Shown: piece after piece, positions 22,008 through 33,990 of the stretch
Numbering within the stretch: the stretch's first letter is position 1
Layout: every line of letters starts with the position of its first letter
Source: Flaccisagitta enflata
Lineage: Eukaryota; Chaetognatha; Sagittoidea; Aphragmophora
DNA: 64,000 nucleotides
Direction of reading: 5' to 3'
Assembly (NCBI GenBank): GCA_965153355.1
Contig: OZ231128.1
Span: forward strand, 52,018,001 to 52,082,000
Translations under genes and position numbers: made by a program
Notes under the pieces: model-generated
What the model was told of the DNA's origin: nothing
The model's database searches: none
What the model saw: the letters and a program-made list of their open reading frames with translations, nothing else

Positions 22008-22405
22008 TCGCAAAAGCGTTAGATGGTCAGCGGTACCCATGCCCTGCTTAAGTAGGTTGTGGTTGAAGTTGAGGGGGGAGCAGGGCAGCGGCCCCAAAGG
22101 GGTCGTTGATCTATGCTTTCACGTATATGGGGGATTTTCTCCTCCTCCTCCTTCTCTGCACCTCCCCCTCCCCAAACCTCCAGGCCCATATCTCAGCCTC
22201 AAGGCCCATATCCCAGCCTCGAGGCCCAAATCCCAGTCTTGAGGCCCAAATCCCTTGAGACTGGGATTCAGGCCTTGGGGTTAAGATTTGGGCCTCAAGA
22301 GAGGTATTTGGGCCTTGAGCCTGGGATATGGGCCTCAAGGCTGAGATATGGCCCCATATGTGTGAAAGCATAGGTCATTGACTCCTTCGGGGTCGATGCC
22401 CAATA
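22008..22405 (+). mobile_element. Family B element, 'calendar' arm type
   Basis: Head tcgcaaaagcgttagatggt then cagcggtacccatgccctgc. Arm 1 (22085-22150) reads gcagcggccccaaaggggtc then gttgatctatgctttcacgt and atatgggggattttctcc. The core is ~20-bp ctcaaggcccatatcccagc units, which change orientation near 22255. Arm 2 includes catatgtgtgaaagcatagg then tcattgactccttcggggtc. The arms differ from those of the 7123 copy but pair with each other. Confidence 0.75.
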
Positions 22406-22495
22406 GGAGAGGCCAGCGAGTCCTATAGAAGTTTTGGGGTCAATACAAGTGACCCGAGGTTACGTTATATTATCGTCACGATTGGGGGCAGGGGC

Positions 22496-22592
22496 AGAAA
22501 TGCGCGCTTTTACACTCTACGGACGGACTCTACGGACGGACTCTACGGACTCTACGGACGGACAAACCAACCAATGGTTGAGTTGAGTGCGA
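22496..22592 (+). repeat. Family A fragment
   Basis: aaatgcgcgcttttacactc, then a local tandem of 'tctacggacggac', and the tail caaaccaaccaatggttgag then ttgagtgcgactaaaaa. Confidence 0.5.
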
Positions 22593-22769
22593 CTAAAAAC
22601 TGACATTGAAATTTGTGACCAAATGTGACGCGGAAGAGACATCGGCCCTTTTGCATAGCGCCGCTTCTCAGAAAGGAGAACAAGGCCAACACCTATAAGT
22701 CGCGTGCAGGACAAAAATAACTGAACTGACCTGACTCCTTATTGTATCTTTTTATTGAAAATCAGACTT

Positions 22770-23180
22770 AAACCAGACCCAAACCAGACTCAAACCAGAC
22801 TCAAACCAGACCAAAACCAGACCAAAACCAGACCTAAACCAGACCTAAACCAGACCTAAACCAGACCTAAACCAGACATAAATCAGACATGAACCAGACA
22901 TGAACCAGACTTAAACCAGACATTTACCAGACTTAAACCAGACTCAAGCCAGACTCAATCCAGACTTAAACCAGACTCAAACCAGACTCAAACCAGACTC
23001 AAACCAGACTCAAACCAGACTCTAACCAGACTCAAACCAGACTCAAACCAGACTCAAACCAGACTTAAACCAGACTTAAACCAGACTTAAACCAGACTTA
23101 AACCAGACTTAAACCAGACTTAAACCAGACTTAAACCAGACTTAAACCAGACTTAAACCAGACCCAAACCAGACTAAAAC
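22770..23180 (+). repeat. 11-bp satellite (acttaaaccag)
   Basis: About 37 units. Variants run in blocks: first acccaaaccag and actcaaaccag, then acctaaaccag, acataaaccag, actcaaaccag again, then a run of about ten pure acttaaaccag. Confidence 0.95.
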
Positions 23181-23680
23181 CAGCAGACTTAAACCAGCAG
23201 ACTTAAACCAGCAGACTTAAACCAGCAGACTTAAACCAGCAGACTTAAACCAGCAGACTTAAACCAGCAGACTTAAACCAGCAGACTTAAACCAGCAGAC
23301 TTAAACCAGCAGACTTAAACCAGCAGACTTAAACCAGCAGACTTCAACCAGCAGACTTCAACCAGCAGACTTCAACCAGCAGACTTCAACCAGCAGACTT
23401 CAACCAGCAGACCTAAACCAGCAGACCTAAACCAGCAGACCTAAACCAGCAGACCTAAACCAGCAGACCTAAACCAGCAGACGTAAACCAGCAGATGTAA
23501 ACCAGCAGACGTAAACCAGCAGACTTTAACCAGCCAACTTAAACCAGCCGACTTAAACCAGCCGACTTAAACCAGCAGACTTAAACCAGCAGACTTAAAC
23601 CAGCAGACTTAAACCAGCAGACGTAAACCAGCAGACGTAAACCAGCAGACGTAAACCAGCAGACTTAAACTAGCAGACTT
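23180..23680 (+). repeat. 14-bp satellite (acttaaaccagcag)
   Basis: It derives from the 11-bp unit by gain of cag. About 35 units in blocks: acttaaa (about 12), acttcaa (5), acctaaa (5), acgtaaa (3), then ccaacttaaa variants, acttaaa and acgtaaa again. Confidence 0.95.
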
Positions 23681-23990
23681 AAATGACCAAAAATGACCAA
23701 AAATGATCAAAAATGATCAAAAATGACCAAAAATGACCAAAATGACCAAAAATGACCAAAAATGAGCAAAGATAACCAAAATGACCAAAAATGACCAAAA
23801 ATGACCAAAAATGACCAAAATGACCAAAATGAACGAAAATGACCAAAAATGACCAAAAATGACCAGGAATGACCAAAAATGATCATAAATGATCAAAAAT
23901 GACCAAAATGACCAAAATGGCCAAAATGGCCAAAATGACCAAAATGACCAAAAATGAACCAAAATGAACCAAAATGACCAAAAACAACCA
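23680..23990 (+). repeat. 10-bp satellite (aaaatgacca)
   Basis: About 30 units of 9-11 bp (atgaccaaaa, atgatcaaaa, atgaacgaaa). The unit is related to the aatgacttag units of the 14489 copy. Confidence 0.9.
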
Positions 23991-24144
23991 ATAATTCTCA
24001 AAAACACCAAAAAAATGATTCAAAATAACTCCAGACGACCCAAAATGACAAAAAACAACGCAAAAAAGCAAAGTGTTACGGACGGACGGACCGACCGACC
24101 GACCGACGGAGCGGGTTGTAGAGTCGCGTGCACGCGACTAAAAA

Positions 24145-24560
24145 AGGGGGGGAAAAAAGAGGGAAAACACAATTTTCGTTTTTTCCGTTTGGTCATTTCA
24201 CGCTCGAGTCATTGAACCACCAATGATAGGAACCCGTGCCCAAGCAACGCAATGATGGTGAGCTCTGGACAAAGACCACCTCTTTTTTTCATTATTGAAA
24301 TAGTTCTTTTCGTGATGATCGCGACAAAAGTACCAGTCAGTCTTCGACTTTTTGACATATTCCAGAAAAATATAGTTTTAATTTTCTCGTGAGAAAGTTG
24401 GGGAAGATAAAGCTGATTGGGGCCTCCAATGAAATTAATAATTCTCTTTTATTTGGCGCCAAGCAGAATGCTCTGCGATAACTATTTTTCGCATCATGAA
24501 TTTTTAAGATTTATTTATGAATTTTTTTTCAATCTATCATGAATAAATAAAAAACCTGTG
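24145..24560. other. Unassigned, holds a decayed duplicate of 31665-31830
   Basis: 24330-24485 resembles the reverse complement of 31665-31830: shared words cagtcttc-actttttga, gctgattggggc and ttatttggcgccaagcag. Here the frame is broken by stops. The rest is unremarkable. Confidence 0.55.
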
Positions 24561-24873
24561 CGTTACTATGACCGACCGACCGACGCAACAGTCGGAACTA
24601 GCTACGTATATTCGTGCACGATGTCAATGTTTGGCTTTTCCTTCTATTCGAGCTCGTGTTGTTATAGTTTCTCTTTCCAAAAAGAAAACATCGTTGCTTC
24701 TGAAACAAGCCCATTTGCACCCACCGCACCAGGATCGTTCAGAGCCTGTGGCTGTGTGAGCTTACGATTTACACAACACGAAGGCCGTGGCTGTGTGAGC
24801 TTACACGATTTAGACATCATTAAGGCAGAACATACACAAACGAGCACGAATGGTCAACAACCTACACGCACAA

Positions 24874-25254
<381 letters not shown>

Positions 25255-25261
25255 CTCTGAC

Positions 25262-25386
25262 CTGCGTCACTGGGGTCGACATGTCTGATGATCATGGTGT
25301 AAAGATTGTCTCTCTGGTCGTGGAGAAATCCGTATTTTTCAGTGTGAATTCCAACATCATATGGCGCCAAGCCGGATGCCAATATC
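25262..25386 (-). CDS. Ig gene exon B: C'-to-F strands of Ig domain 1
   Basis: 125 nt on minus, acceptor attctatatctaccactag, donor GACGCAG|gtcaga. It enters in phase 2 and leaves in phase 1. Encodes ILASGLAPYDVGIHTEKYGF then LHDQRDNLYTMIIRHVDPSD. The end, L/Y-T-x-x-I-R-x-V-x-P-x-D-A-G, is the E-F region of a V- or I-type Ig domain. It resembles lachesin/Dpr-type text (H-x-D-x-x-N-x-W/Y-x-L-x-I-x-x-V). Spliced to exon C it gives DAGSYMC. The exon lies directly beside a very large microsatellite. Confidence is high because the junction restores a canonical motif across a 7-kb intron. Confidence 0.8.
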
Positions 25387-25465
25387 CTAGTGGTAGATAT
25401 AGAATGAAATGATATTCAACACCCAGATTAGTTTTATAATTCAATCAAATTACACATTACAGTTT

Positions 25466-25497
25466 CTCGCTGCTCGCTGCTCGCTGCTCGCTGCTCT
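25466..25497 (+). repeat. Heptamer array (ctgctcg)n
   Basis: Four to five tandem copies of gctgctc. Confidence 0.9.
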
Positions 25498-25733
25498 TTC
25501 TACTTTGGACTCAGCCGTCAGTCAGCGATAGTAATTGACAAGTGGCAATCGTATATCTATAAACGCTTTATTGAATGAGACAGTTATGAGATTCATGGCA
25601 ACAAAAGAAATAAGGAAATCATGATGATTTGATGAAATGCGAGAGCCGGATGTTGCTGAAAAGGGAAATTGGAAAAGCAAAATACTAATCAAGTTCGCTC
25701 CTCTATTCTCTTCCTTTTGCTCTATCTGCTATC

Positions 25734-25998
25734 CTAAAGGTGGGTTAAAATTTTTCCACCTATATTGGACAATATATGATGGTTCTTAAGAAATGCTTGC
25801 CAGTTTTTTTTAAACCGCTCACTGACAAAAATCAGCCCAAATAGATATTCATTTGCCCTCTCCTGAGTGACAAGATGACCTTGGTCCCTCCATATATCAA
25901 AAGCGACATGAGGAGCTGATTTGCATATTGCAGTAGCCAGACTTTTTTCAGTATGCATAACAATGTAACATCGTCCCAGATTTGTCCACACCTGTTGT
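25734..25998 (-). CDS. Unrecognised minus-strand ORF, possible exon
   Basis: About 86 codons open on minus from an acceptor-like cacacaacag (just above 25998) to a TAG at 25734. Composition is mixed and protein-like, for example HVAFDIWRDQGHLVTQERAN and FGLIFVSERFKKNWQAFLKN. No simple repeat explains it. It sits between Ig exons A and B but ends in a stop, so it cannot be an internal exon of that transcript. It could be an alternative terminal exon, a remnant of a retrocopy, or part of a transposable element. No family recognised. Confidence 0.25.
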
Positions 25999-26029
25999 GT
26001 GTGGCATTTCTAAATTGCCGAATCATAAT

Positions 26030-27475
26030 CTTTGATTTCTATGATCGATTTGATTGCATCACATTAAAGAACGTTGATGAAGATTGTTCTGAGTTTCAAT
26101 TTTAGTCAATTTTCAACAAAGTTACAAGTTCAAAGTTCACCATACAATGTATACCAATGTCTTCAAAAACAGGGATCACAAACAGGGATCACAAACCTTC
26201 CGGATTACCTTCTGGGGGCATTTTTAGATGGCGGGGGATCTATCCCGCCCAGAAACTAATGGCGTTAGGTAAAGATGAAAGAATGATGGGGCTGAAGGGA
26301 ATGACCAAGTACAGTATGATTTTTCACGTTTGTAATATTCTATAACGACATAATTTTAAAAGTAATGAAGATATTTGAATCCTGAAAAAAATTCCTGAAA
26401 GCTTTTGGTGATGCATTTTATGATATGCAACTCCCAGGAATTTTCTACAATAATTTGGGCCTTGGAGCTAATATGGACCGACATGTCCTCATATTCAAAT
26501 TGTCTCTTTGCAAAAAGTTGTCATTTTTACTGTTTCTCTTTAAGTAGCTCTTATTTCAAAACAAATTGAGCTATAGATTCCAGATTGGTCTCAAATGAAA
26601 GCTATTTTGAAGTAGTTTTTGGGATTGCTTGAGATAAAATGTTCAATTGATGCTTTAAATTGATTTGAGAGCTGTGAATCAACTCTTGATCCAAATTTTC
26701 ATCAAGAAACCAATTTTTTCATGCCCAATGTGATATACTATTAAAGAAAAACTTCCCACTTTGCATTTCTTAAAACTACTGCAAATTAGCTTCAATTTAA
26801 GACCTATCTGGTATCATCAGTAGCTTCATTTGTTAAAAAATAAGAGCAACTTAAAGAAGAACTATTCAGCCGATAACTTAAAATCATCATGTTTTTTGCT
26901 CATTTTGATTAAGACATGGTGCAAGATCACGTGAAATTTGCTAGTCACCAAGGTTAAAAAATTTAAGTGTCATAAAACATTTTTTTTCTTCATGGTAGCA
27001 TAGTATATCACTTTCCAGTTACAAAACAAAAAGAATTAATGCAAAATCTATTTTAGTTAGTTAAATATTTATAATTTAATATTTAATAATGATTTTTATA
27101 ATATGATGAGATTTTTCCATATTTTTCAAGTATATTCAATGCAATTAGAAAATACTTCAAAATATTGCCACTTCATATAATTTGTATAAAATATCTATTT
27201 TTTATCAAGTTTTATATTAAATTGCCTTTTCATAAGTTAATGAAAGTAATAAAAAACCATTTTTTGCTCATTTTCTCATCATGTCATAATCTGAATGTTA
27301 TAATCAGGATCTTAACTTGCGATTACACATTGAGCAATTGTCTATAACTTCGATCATCTATACTTTGTTCGCATATTCATTCGTTCATTCATTCATTCAT
27401 ATATTCATTCATTCATTCATTCAATTTAGTCATGAATGATAACTGTTCTTTTATCTGCTTTTCCCGTCAATAGCA
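26030..27475. other. AT-rich DNA with one inverted repeat and (ATTC)n
   Basis: No gene seen. 26530-26630 pairs imperfectly with 26768-26868 (tttctctttaagtagctctt and onward, including a gattggtctcaaat word shared with 58470). A short (attc)n tract lies at 27376-27424. Confidence 0.55.
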
Positions 27476-27489
27476 ATCCTTAATGTTTG

Positions 27490-28166
27490 TCCGTCTGTCC
27501 ATCCATCTTTCTGTCTGTCTGTTCATCTGTCTATCCAAATATCCCTCCCAAGGCCCAAATCTGGCTCTTTCAGGCTTGAAATCAATCCCAAAAGACCCAA
27601 ATCAACCCTCTCAGTTCCAAAATCAACCTTCATAGGTAGACAGGGAAAGCGAAGATTTCAGCTAAAAAAACGGGAAGCCGCTGAAGGCCGCTGCCTAAAT
27701 CTTGCTGTTTGTAAATGATTTCTGTTCAGCAGCTTCATAGCTTCATTGTATAAAAAAGTACAAATCAAAACGCAATCAGATCTACTTCAGTGACAAATAT
27801 TAACATGCTGCGTCATACACTAACTCCACTATGAAAAACGGACTCAAAAGTTTCACTTTCCCTCGCTATCTTAGGCCTAAAATCAGTGCACTTTGGCGTA
27901 AAATCAGCACTCTTTGACCCTAATTCAACCCTCCCAGGCTTGTATTCAGCCCTCTCAGGCCTGAAATAAGCCCTATAAGGTCTCAAATTTGCCCTCTCAA
28001 ATATGAAACCTGACCTCTCAGGATTGATGGACACATGGATATTCACTCCAGTGTCCCAAAAGACATCGGCCCTTTAAGGCCGCTGCCCTACTCTCACGCC
28101 ACTTTTTCAGCTAATCACTCCAAGTAGGGTATTAGATACCACTGACATTGTGTGATCCTTGGATGA
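27490..28166 (-). mobile_element. Family B element, partial or degenerate
   Basis: Reverse orientation. Core of ccctctcaggcctgaaat-type units (27545-28020). The right-hand arm agtgtcccaaaagacatcgg then ccctttaaggccgctgccct is followed by the reversed head (aatcactccaagtagggtat, then tgtgatccttggatgactca). The left arm is not clear. Confidence 0.55.
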
Positions 28167-28290
28167 CTCATTGTTTATCTTTTTGTCTGCCAAATACTTC
28201 AACTATGTTGTTTAGGCAGCAGCCTCAAATATAACACAGGGGTGAAGCTTTATACATCAATTTGTCTGTCTGTCTGCGACAACCCTCAAC

Positions 28291-28719
28291 AGGTCGCCAA
28301 AGGGCAATATATGGTCAGCGATACCCGTTGCCCTGCTTAGTATGTTTGTGTCTGTAGGTGATGGTTAGCAGGGCAGCGGCCTCGAAGGGGACGATGTCCT
28401 GTAGAACACAGGGGGACTTTCATTCATTCATTTGTTTGGTGAAGCTAGGATTTGAGCCTAAAGGCTGAGATTTAAATCTTGAGACTAGGATTTAAACCTT
28501 GAGCCTCAAGGCTGGGAATTAAGCCTAAAGGCTGGAATTTGAGCCCCAGGGCTGGGATTTAAGCCTTGAGAATGGGATTTGAGCCTGGAGGCTAGGATTT
28601 GAGCCTGGAGGCTGGGATTTGAACCCCGAGGCTAGGGGGGGATGGAGAAACGAACGAACAAACAAAAGTCCCCCTGTGTTCTACAGGACGTCGTCCCCTT
28701 CGGGGCCGCTGCCCAAAAA
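28291..28719 (+). mobile_element. Family B element
   Basis: Head aggtcgccaaagggcaatat then atggtcagcgatacccgttg. Arm 1 gcagcggcctcgaaggggac then gatgtcctgtagaacacagg and gggactttc. Core of ~18-20-bp gctgggatttgagcct units. Arm 2 agtccccctgtgttctacag then gacgtcgtccccttcggggc. Ends at gctgcccaaaaag. Confidence 0.85.
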
Positions 28720-29262
28720 GCCTGTGGCCTCAATCCAGCTGGGAACCTGGAATCAACCCTCCAAGGCCTAAAATCAATCCATTTAGACCCTGAATCAACC
28801 TTTTTAGGCTTAAAATCAGTTTTCTAGGCCTTAAATCAGCTCTCTTTGGCCCTAAATCATCCCTCGACCTTTCAGCCCTTTGTGTGCATCAATTCTCACT
28901 TGCTGAAATCAGCCCTCCAGCCTTCATTAGCCCTTACAGGCCTAAAATCAGCTTTCCTGGCTGAAAGCCACCCCTCAGACTCAAATCTGCCTTCCAGACC
29001 TCAATTAGTCCTCCAAGCATAAAATCATCCCTCCAAGGCTTAGATTTGCCCTCCAAACTAAATGCCTAATTTAGATGCCCTCAGCCTCAAATATGCCTCA
29101 AGGCCTGATCAGTCATCTAAGCCCCTAACTCAGACGTATGAAAATTCCCCTGTGTTCTACAGGACATCAGCCCTTCAGGCTGCTGCCCTACTCAACCCAC
29201 TTATCACTTAACACCTCATGCAAGTACAACTGACCATGTGTGATCCTTGGTTGCTATATGAG
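28720..29262 (-). mobile_element. Family B element, partial, abutting the previous one
   Basis: Reverse orientation. Core of aaatcagccctccaggcct units, then gaaaattcccctgtgttcta and caggacatcagcccttcagg. The reversed head ends tgaccatgtgtgatccttgg. The region 29270-29480 repeats core sequence of 28845-28990 (tttggccctaaatcatccct), so the core was duplicated. Confidence 0.6.
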
Positions 29263-29506
29263 TTTTCCCAAATCACTCTCTTTGGCCCTAAATCATCCCT
29301 CATTGACTTAAAATCAGCCCTTTGTGTGCATCAATTCTCACCTTGCTGAAATCAGCCCTTCACTCTTCATCAACCCTTACAGGCCTCAAAATCAGCTTTC
29401 ACCTGGCTTAAATCACCCCTCACTGGTCTTAAATCAATCTTTACAGGCGTAAAATCAGTCCTCATAAGCCTTAAATCATCCCTTTGCACAAGATTAACCC
29501 TTGTAA

Positions 29507-30165
29507 AAATGCAAAAACGAAAAACATCAGCCTCTGGCAAAATCCAATAATTAGAGGCTCATTTCTTTGGAAATGCAAAATTGCTCTTAGTTTTCTGTAT
29601 TCATAATTTTATAAATTTGAAATGTTTTTTTCTAAAATCTTGGCTTGCGACACATCTCAGCAAAAAAGGAGTAAAAACGCAGGTTAAAATGGTCGCAGGT
29701 AGATGAAATTTGAGCTGTAAGTGGATTACACATCCAGTTAACTTGTCTTAAAATCTTGTGGGGCTGCGCCATCAGGAAGTACGCCAATTCAAGGCTTCAA
29801 TCAAGTCTAGAGAGAAAAATCACAATTTTGTCATTTTGACACATCTCATTGAGAATTATGAATTTGCATAAAGAATGCAAAAATGCAAAAACGAAAAACA
29901 TCAGTCTCTGGCAAAATCCAATATCTAAAGACTGATGTCTTTGGAAATGCAAAATAGCTCTTAGTTTTCCGTATTCATAATTCTCAAAATTCAAAATGTT
30001 TTTTTCCAAAATCTTGGATTGCAACACATCTCAGCGAAAAAAGAGTAAAAATGCAGGTTAAAATAGTCGCAGGTGGATGAAATTTGAACTGTTAGTGGTT
30101 TACACATCCAGTTAACATGTACTAAAATCTTGTAGGGCTGCGCCATCAGGAAGTGCGCCAAATCG
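29507..30165 (+). repeat. Direct repeat of ~290 bp containing family C hairpins
   Basis: 29507-29800 and 29876-30165 are near-identical: atgcaaaaacgaaaaacatc at the start, gtggggctgcgccatcagga near the end. Each has a hairpin of its own: cagcctct/agaggct in the first, catcagtctct/aaagactgatg in the second. The stems differ in sequence but each remains paired. Confidence 0.8.
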
Positions 30166-30179
30166 GGGCTGATCCATTT

Positions 30180-31610
30180 TTTTCCAAAATTTTCCATTTT
30201 TCATTACATTTTAGCTATTTTTACATTTATTTTTATTTTAGTATCTAAGTTTTAAAAATAAGAGTGGAAATTTTTTTCACACAAACCTGATTATAGCTTG
30301 AGTGGATTTCATTTAAAAACAGGAGCTGAAAACAAAAAATGTATCTGTGACAGATCAAAGAAGTCATGATGTCTTGATCATTACAGCTGTTTTTTGAGGT
30401 ATTCTCATTTTTCTTTTGAAGATATCACTTTAGTTTGGGCTCAAATGAGCCCACCAGAGTATCATCTGCCTGGAAAGTAACAATTTACTATCTATTATGC
30501 CAGTAGAACACGTTGTTGGTCAATAATAACAGTTTTCGATGCAAAACTAAAAGCAAAAATTATGTGACTGGCTAATTCACTTTTATCTTTCTCCGTGTCG
30601 TATAAACACAGGAAAAGCTTTGTATCGTTGTATAGAAGAAGCCGTAAAAGGAAGTGATTTCAGCTTGAATTGTTATTGTTGTTGACCTAAATTCTTTTAT
30701 TTTCTTTGCCTATAAAGTCTACTTTTAAATGCCCGCAAAATTACTTGATAATAGAAATGTGCAAAGAAAAAAGCTTATGTTAATAAAATCCTTTGGAAAC
30801 TTCTTCGTTGGTTAATTAGATTGCAACAAACCCTACGCCTACATCTGATCCTACAACCTTCACCATCATTTATTTGATTAAAAAGCTTAAAAGGGTTAAT
30901 TGAATAAGAATTAAGGAAAGGTAGGAATGGCAAATGGGGCAGGAATGGGGGCGGAATGGAAGACCAGCTGGATTCGGGATCGAAACGGGGTAAACATGGG
31001 GCTACAGAAGCATCTGCAATATACATTGATCATTTTAGAAAACAAACTTGTATGAAAATATATTGATTCAATTAGTTGAGCTGAAAATGTTGCTTTGAAT
31101 TGTTATTAAGATATCATGAAACTATAAAAGCGCAAAATGAGTATTTTTTGTTCACTCTTATATTTGATTTAGTTTTAGTCCAGGTATGCGATTCTACGCC
31201 TCACTTTATCTGTCTATTAGTTAGTCGGGTGATTTGTTATATTTTCTTTTTTAGTAAGCAGCCCGTAGGACAAAGATGTGAATTTTCTTACACAAACTTC
31301 TCTTCATATTTAGATGATCACACCAAGCGGGGCATTGGGTTCTACCAGTAATGGCGGCTGTCGCCATGAGGAAAAAAGTCATAATATTGGTCATTTTTCA
31401 CCATGCTTTTGTCTTCAGTCACTGAATTTTTATTTGTTAGATCAAATCAAAAGCAGTTGAATATATTGATTGCACTAAAAATCAAAGGAAAATAGAACTG
31501 AGCCAAATGAGCTAGATGAGCTAAAATAATCAAAATATTTCAACTAGACAACCAGCTTTTCTCACTGACATGCTTTCTTGTATTTGCATGCTGAAATCAA
31601 AACATTAATT
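30180..31610. other. AT-rich DNA, no gene seen
   Basis: About 1.4 kb without recognisable exon or repeat. A possible degraded family A remnant lies at 31184-31230 (tatgcgattctacgcctcac, then tctgtctattagttagtcgg). Confidence 0.5.
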
Positions 31611-31613
31611 TAT

Positions 31614-31830
31614 TCACCCTTTTTTTAAATCAGAGAAAGAGTTAACTGAGCTAAATGAGCAGGAATACTGCTTGGCGCCAAATGAAAGAGAATTATTAAA
31701 TTTACTTACCCTATTGATTTCATCGGAAGCCCCAATCAGCCGGATGAGATGCACAACCTCCTCATAAGAAAATGAAAACCCTGTATCTCTCGAATATATC
31801 AAAAAGTTGAAGACTGACTTCAACTTTTTT
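31614..31830 (-). pseudogene. Small minus ORF duplicated at 24330-24485
   Basis: The minus frame reads SVFNFLIYSRDTGFSFSYEE then VVHLIRLIGASDEINR, followed by a very good donor (AATAGG|gtaagt). The homologous copy at 24330 (other orientation) has stops in this frame and lacks ~19 bp around the donor. It may be a decayed exon or part of a dispersed element. No family recognised. Confidence 0.3.
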
Positions 31831-32248
31831 CCCGATTAACTATTTGCAATCCCTGGAGCTTGTTTTATTTTTTTAGTGTTTACATGCCTATTTTCCCATT
31901 TCTTCTCCTGCCCAAATATATGCTTAGCCTTTTTCATCATTACCCCTACCCATCAGCTCACAACTTAAGTAACTGTGTATCTGACCTTTCTTATAAAAGA
32001 ATAGTATTAGCTAGCCCAAAGGCAGTAAAATCCTGAAGGGATCACGAGCTTTCTGCAATGGATAAGTGTTTGGCCGAAATTTGCGCAAGAAGGCTTGAGA
32101 CAGGAAAATAGGGTTTCGTACAAATTTTACACTTTAATCCTGAGAATGGGGCTTGGTAAAATTGGTATGTGAAGCACACTTTACACCTGAGTATGGGGGT
32201 TTGGTATAATTGGTATGTGGGGCGGCGAGAAACGCCTATTTCTCTCAC

Positions 32249-32346
32249 CTGTTTGTTCGGAATCTCCAATGGAGCAAAGAATGTTCGGGTGTGGGAACAA
32301 CAATCCCAGATGTCCATTGCGTTTGAATCCCTTGATTTCGATTAAG
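32249..32346 (-). CDS. Ig gene exon A: strand C of Ig domain 1
   Basis: On minus the segment ends at an excellent donor AAACAG|gtgagaga in phase 2, exactly the phase needed for exon B. The frame gives IVVPTPEHSLLHWRFRTN, and splicing yields HWRFRTNR-ILASGLAP. The core tryptophan is followed by basic residues and strand C', as in Ig V/I domains. The start is uncertain: acceptors at 32347 (gttcaccag) or 32331 (gaaatcaag) are both weak, and the expected first cysteine is not within ~15 residues before the tryptophan. It may be in an earlier exon or replaced. The donor, phase and motif together support an exon. Confidence 0.55.
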
Positions 32347-32364
32347 CTGGTGAACTTCTGATAT

Positions 32365-32708
32365 TTATGTGCGTCCTCGCACTTTAATAAGAGGTTACGT
32401 CGCTCGGTCGGTTGGTTGGTTGGTCGGTTGGTCGGTCACGCAAACGTTTGAAATGTGCAAAAACAGGTGATGCTGACGTCTTTCATTTCTATCAGCTCTC
32501 ATGCCTCACCACATTCATTTTCATTCTGTTGTTTGTTCATTCATTCATTCATTCATTCATTCATTTACTCATTCATTCATTCATTCATTCACTCATTCAT
32601 TCATCCAGTCATTCATTCATTCATTCATTCATTCATTCTCTAAAAACGTTCATTCACAAATTCTTTTAAATCAGCGAGGAGGTTTCATTGGCCAAAACTT
32701 GGCCTTGT
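32365..32708 (-). mobile_element. Family A-like element with (ATTC)n core
   Basis: gtgcgtcctcgcactttaat then aagaggttacgtcgctcggt and a ggttggttggtcggt tract. The core is (attc)n with actc/atcc variants (32540-32640), and the end is cattggccaaaacttggcct then tgtga, compatible with the reversed head. Confidence 0.5.
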
Positions 32709-32716
32709 GATGTCAA

Positions 32717-33990
32717 CTCTTCACGCATCCCAGGAACAAACCCTTGGTGGAAAAAAAAGGCCAAGCGTTGTGAACCCCCCAGGCATGTTGTACACTGTAT
32801 TAGGTACAATTAAAATCAAAAATAAAAAAAATTGGCTTGGAAATATAGCATTTAAAGCTTAATAATAGCAAAAATAGAGTATTTTTAAGTACTTTTCACG
32901 CTAAAGATTACAGTTTTTCTTTTAAAAAATTGGAAAAAATAGTTGAACAGTGTGGCAATAGCTGCTGTAATAATATTTTAACTCCCTTTAACTAGTTCAG
33001 AGGCATCTTGTACAAATTGAAGCAAAAAACGGCTAAAAAACCAAAAATTCAGTTTTTTAAAGTGTATTAAGCTATCTTTAAGCCCTGATTTATAATTTAT
33101 TTCTTCTATCTAGTTGTCAGAGACTCAAATATGGGTATTTATACTGTTATCATACATTTTTTGTATTTTTTTGAATTTTTGAATTAAAAAATCGTCATTT
33201 CTTGCTTTAAAAAATCCTTTTTTTGCTGTTTTTTTAGTATTTTTTGTGCTAAACGGGTTGATATCCCTCCAAACTAGCTCATTAGGGTGAAAGTTTGTTT
33301 ACAGCAATGATTGTTACCCTGCTCAGTAGTTTTTTGAAGTTTTGGAAGATGTGACTTTCTTTTGGGCAGCGGCCCCGAAGGGGTCGATGACCTATGCTTT
33401 CACACATATGGGGGATTTTCTCCTTCTTCCCCTTCTTCTCCTACGTCCCCCCCCCTCAAATCCCAGTCTCAAGGACCAAATTCTGGTCTCGAGGCTCAAA
33501 TCCCAGTTTTGAGGCCCACATCCTAGCCACAAGGCCCAAATCCTAGCCTCAAGGCCTAAATCCTAGCCTGGAGGCCCAGATTTCAGTCTTGAGGCCCAAA
33601 TCTCAGCCTCAATGTCAAAATCTCAGCCAAGAGGCCCAGATCCTGGCCTTGAGGCCCAAAACTCAGGAGAAGAAGGAGAAAATCCCCCATATGTGTGAAA
33701 GCATAGGTCATCGACCCTTTCGGGGCCGCTGCCCTGCTCCCCCCTCAACTTCAACCACAACCTACTTAGGCAGGGCATGGGTACCGCTGACCATCTAACG
33801 CTTTTGCAACTATTTACCATAAAAAATGCTTCAAAATGCATTAATTTTGCTAATATAAAGCTATAAGTGCTATATTTCCAAGTCAATCTTTTTTATTTCT
33901 ACCTCTTTTTGTACCTAATACAATGTAAAACATGTTCAGGGGGTTCATAACACTTGGCCTTTTTTTTCCACCAAGGGTTTGTTCCTGGGA
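32717..33990. mobile_element. Terminal-inverted-repeat element (1.27 kb) interrupted by family B
   Basis: 32717-32870 (tcttcacgcatcccaggaac near the start, then aaacccttggtgg) is the reverse complement of about 33840-33990 with some divergence. A family B copy (33362-33810) lies inside. Remaining inner sequence is AT-rich with no coding frame. The arms share gtacctaatacaatgta and ggcctttttttccacc. Confidence 0.75.
33362..33810 (-). mobile_element. Family B element, nested
   Basis: Reverse orientation. Starts tgggcagcggccccgaaggg, arm gtcgatgacctatgctttca then cacatatgggggattttctc. Core of ctcaaggcccaaatcctagc units. The second arm ggagaaaatcccccatatgt then gtgaaagcataggtcatcga is a perfect partner over this part. 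Head ends accgctgaccatctaacgct then tttgcaac. Confidence 0.85.

Larger units (their letters stand above)
22680..24142 (+). mobile_element. Family A element (subfamily 3) with three satellites in its core
   Basis: The head is aacaaggccaacacctataa then gtcgcgtgcagg, as in the copy at 14489. The tail is aaagcaaagtgttacggacg, a (ggac/cgac)n tract, agcgggttgtagagtcgcgt and gcacgcgactaaaaaa. Everything between is satellite: 11-bp, then 14-bp, then 10-bp units. The element is about 1.46 kb, against ~400 bp for the sister copies, purely from core expansion. Confidence 0.85.

Noticed and set aside
22770-23680. Regular 11- and 14-bp repeats that could be mistaken for a CRISPR array
   Set aside because: Units are head-to-tail without spacers, and the context is a eukaryotic transposable element.
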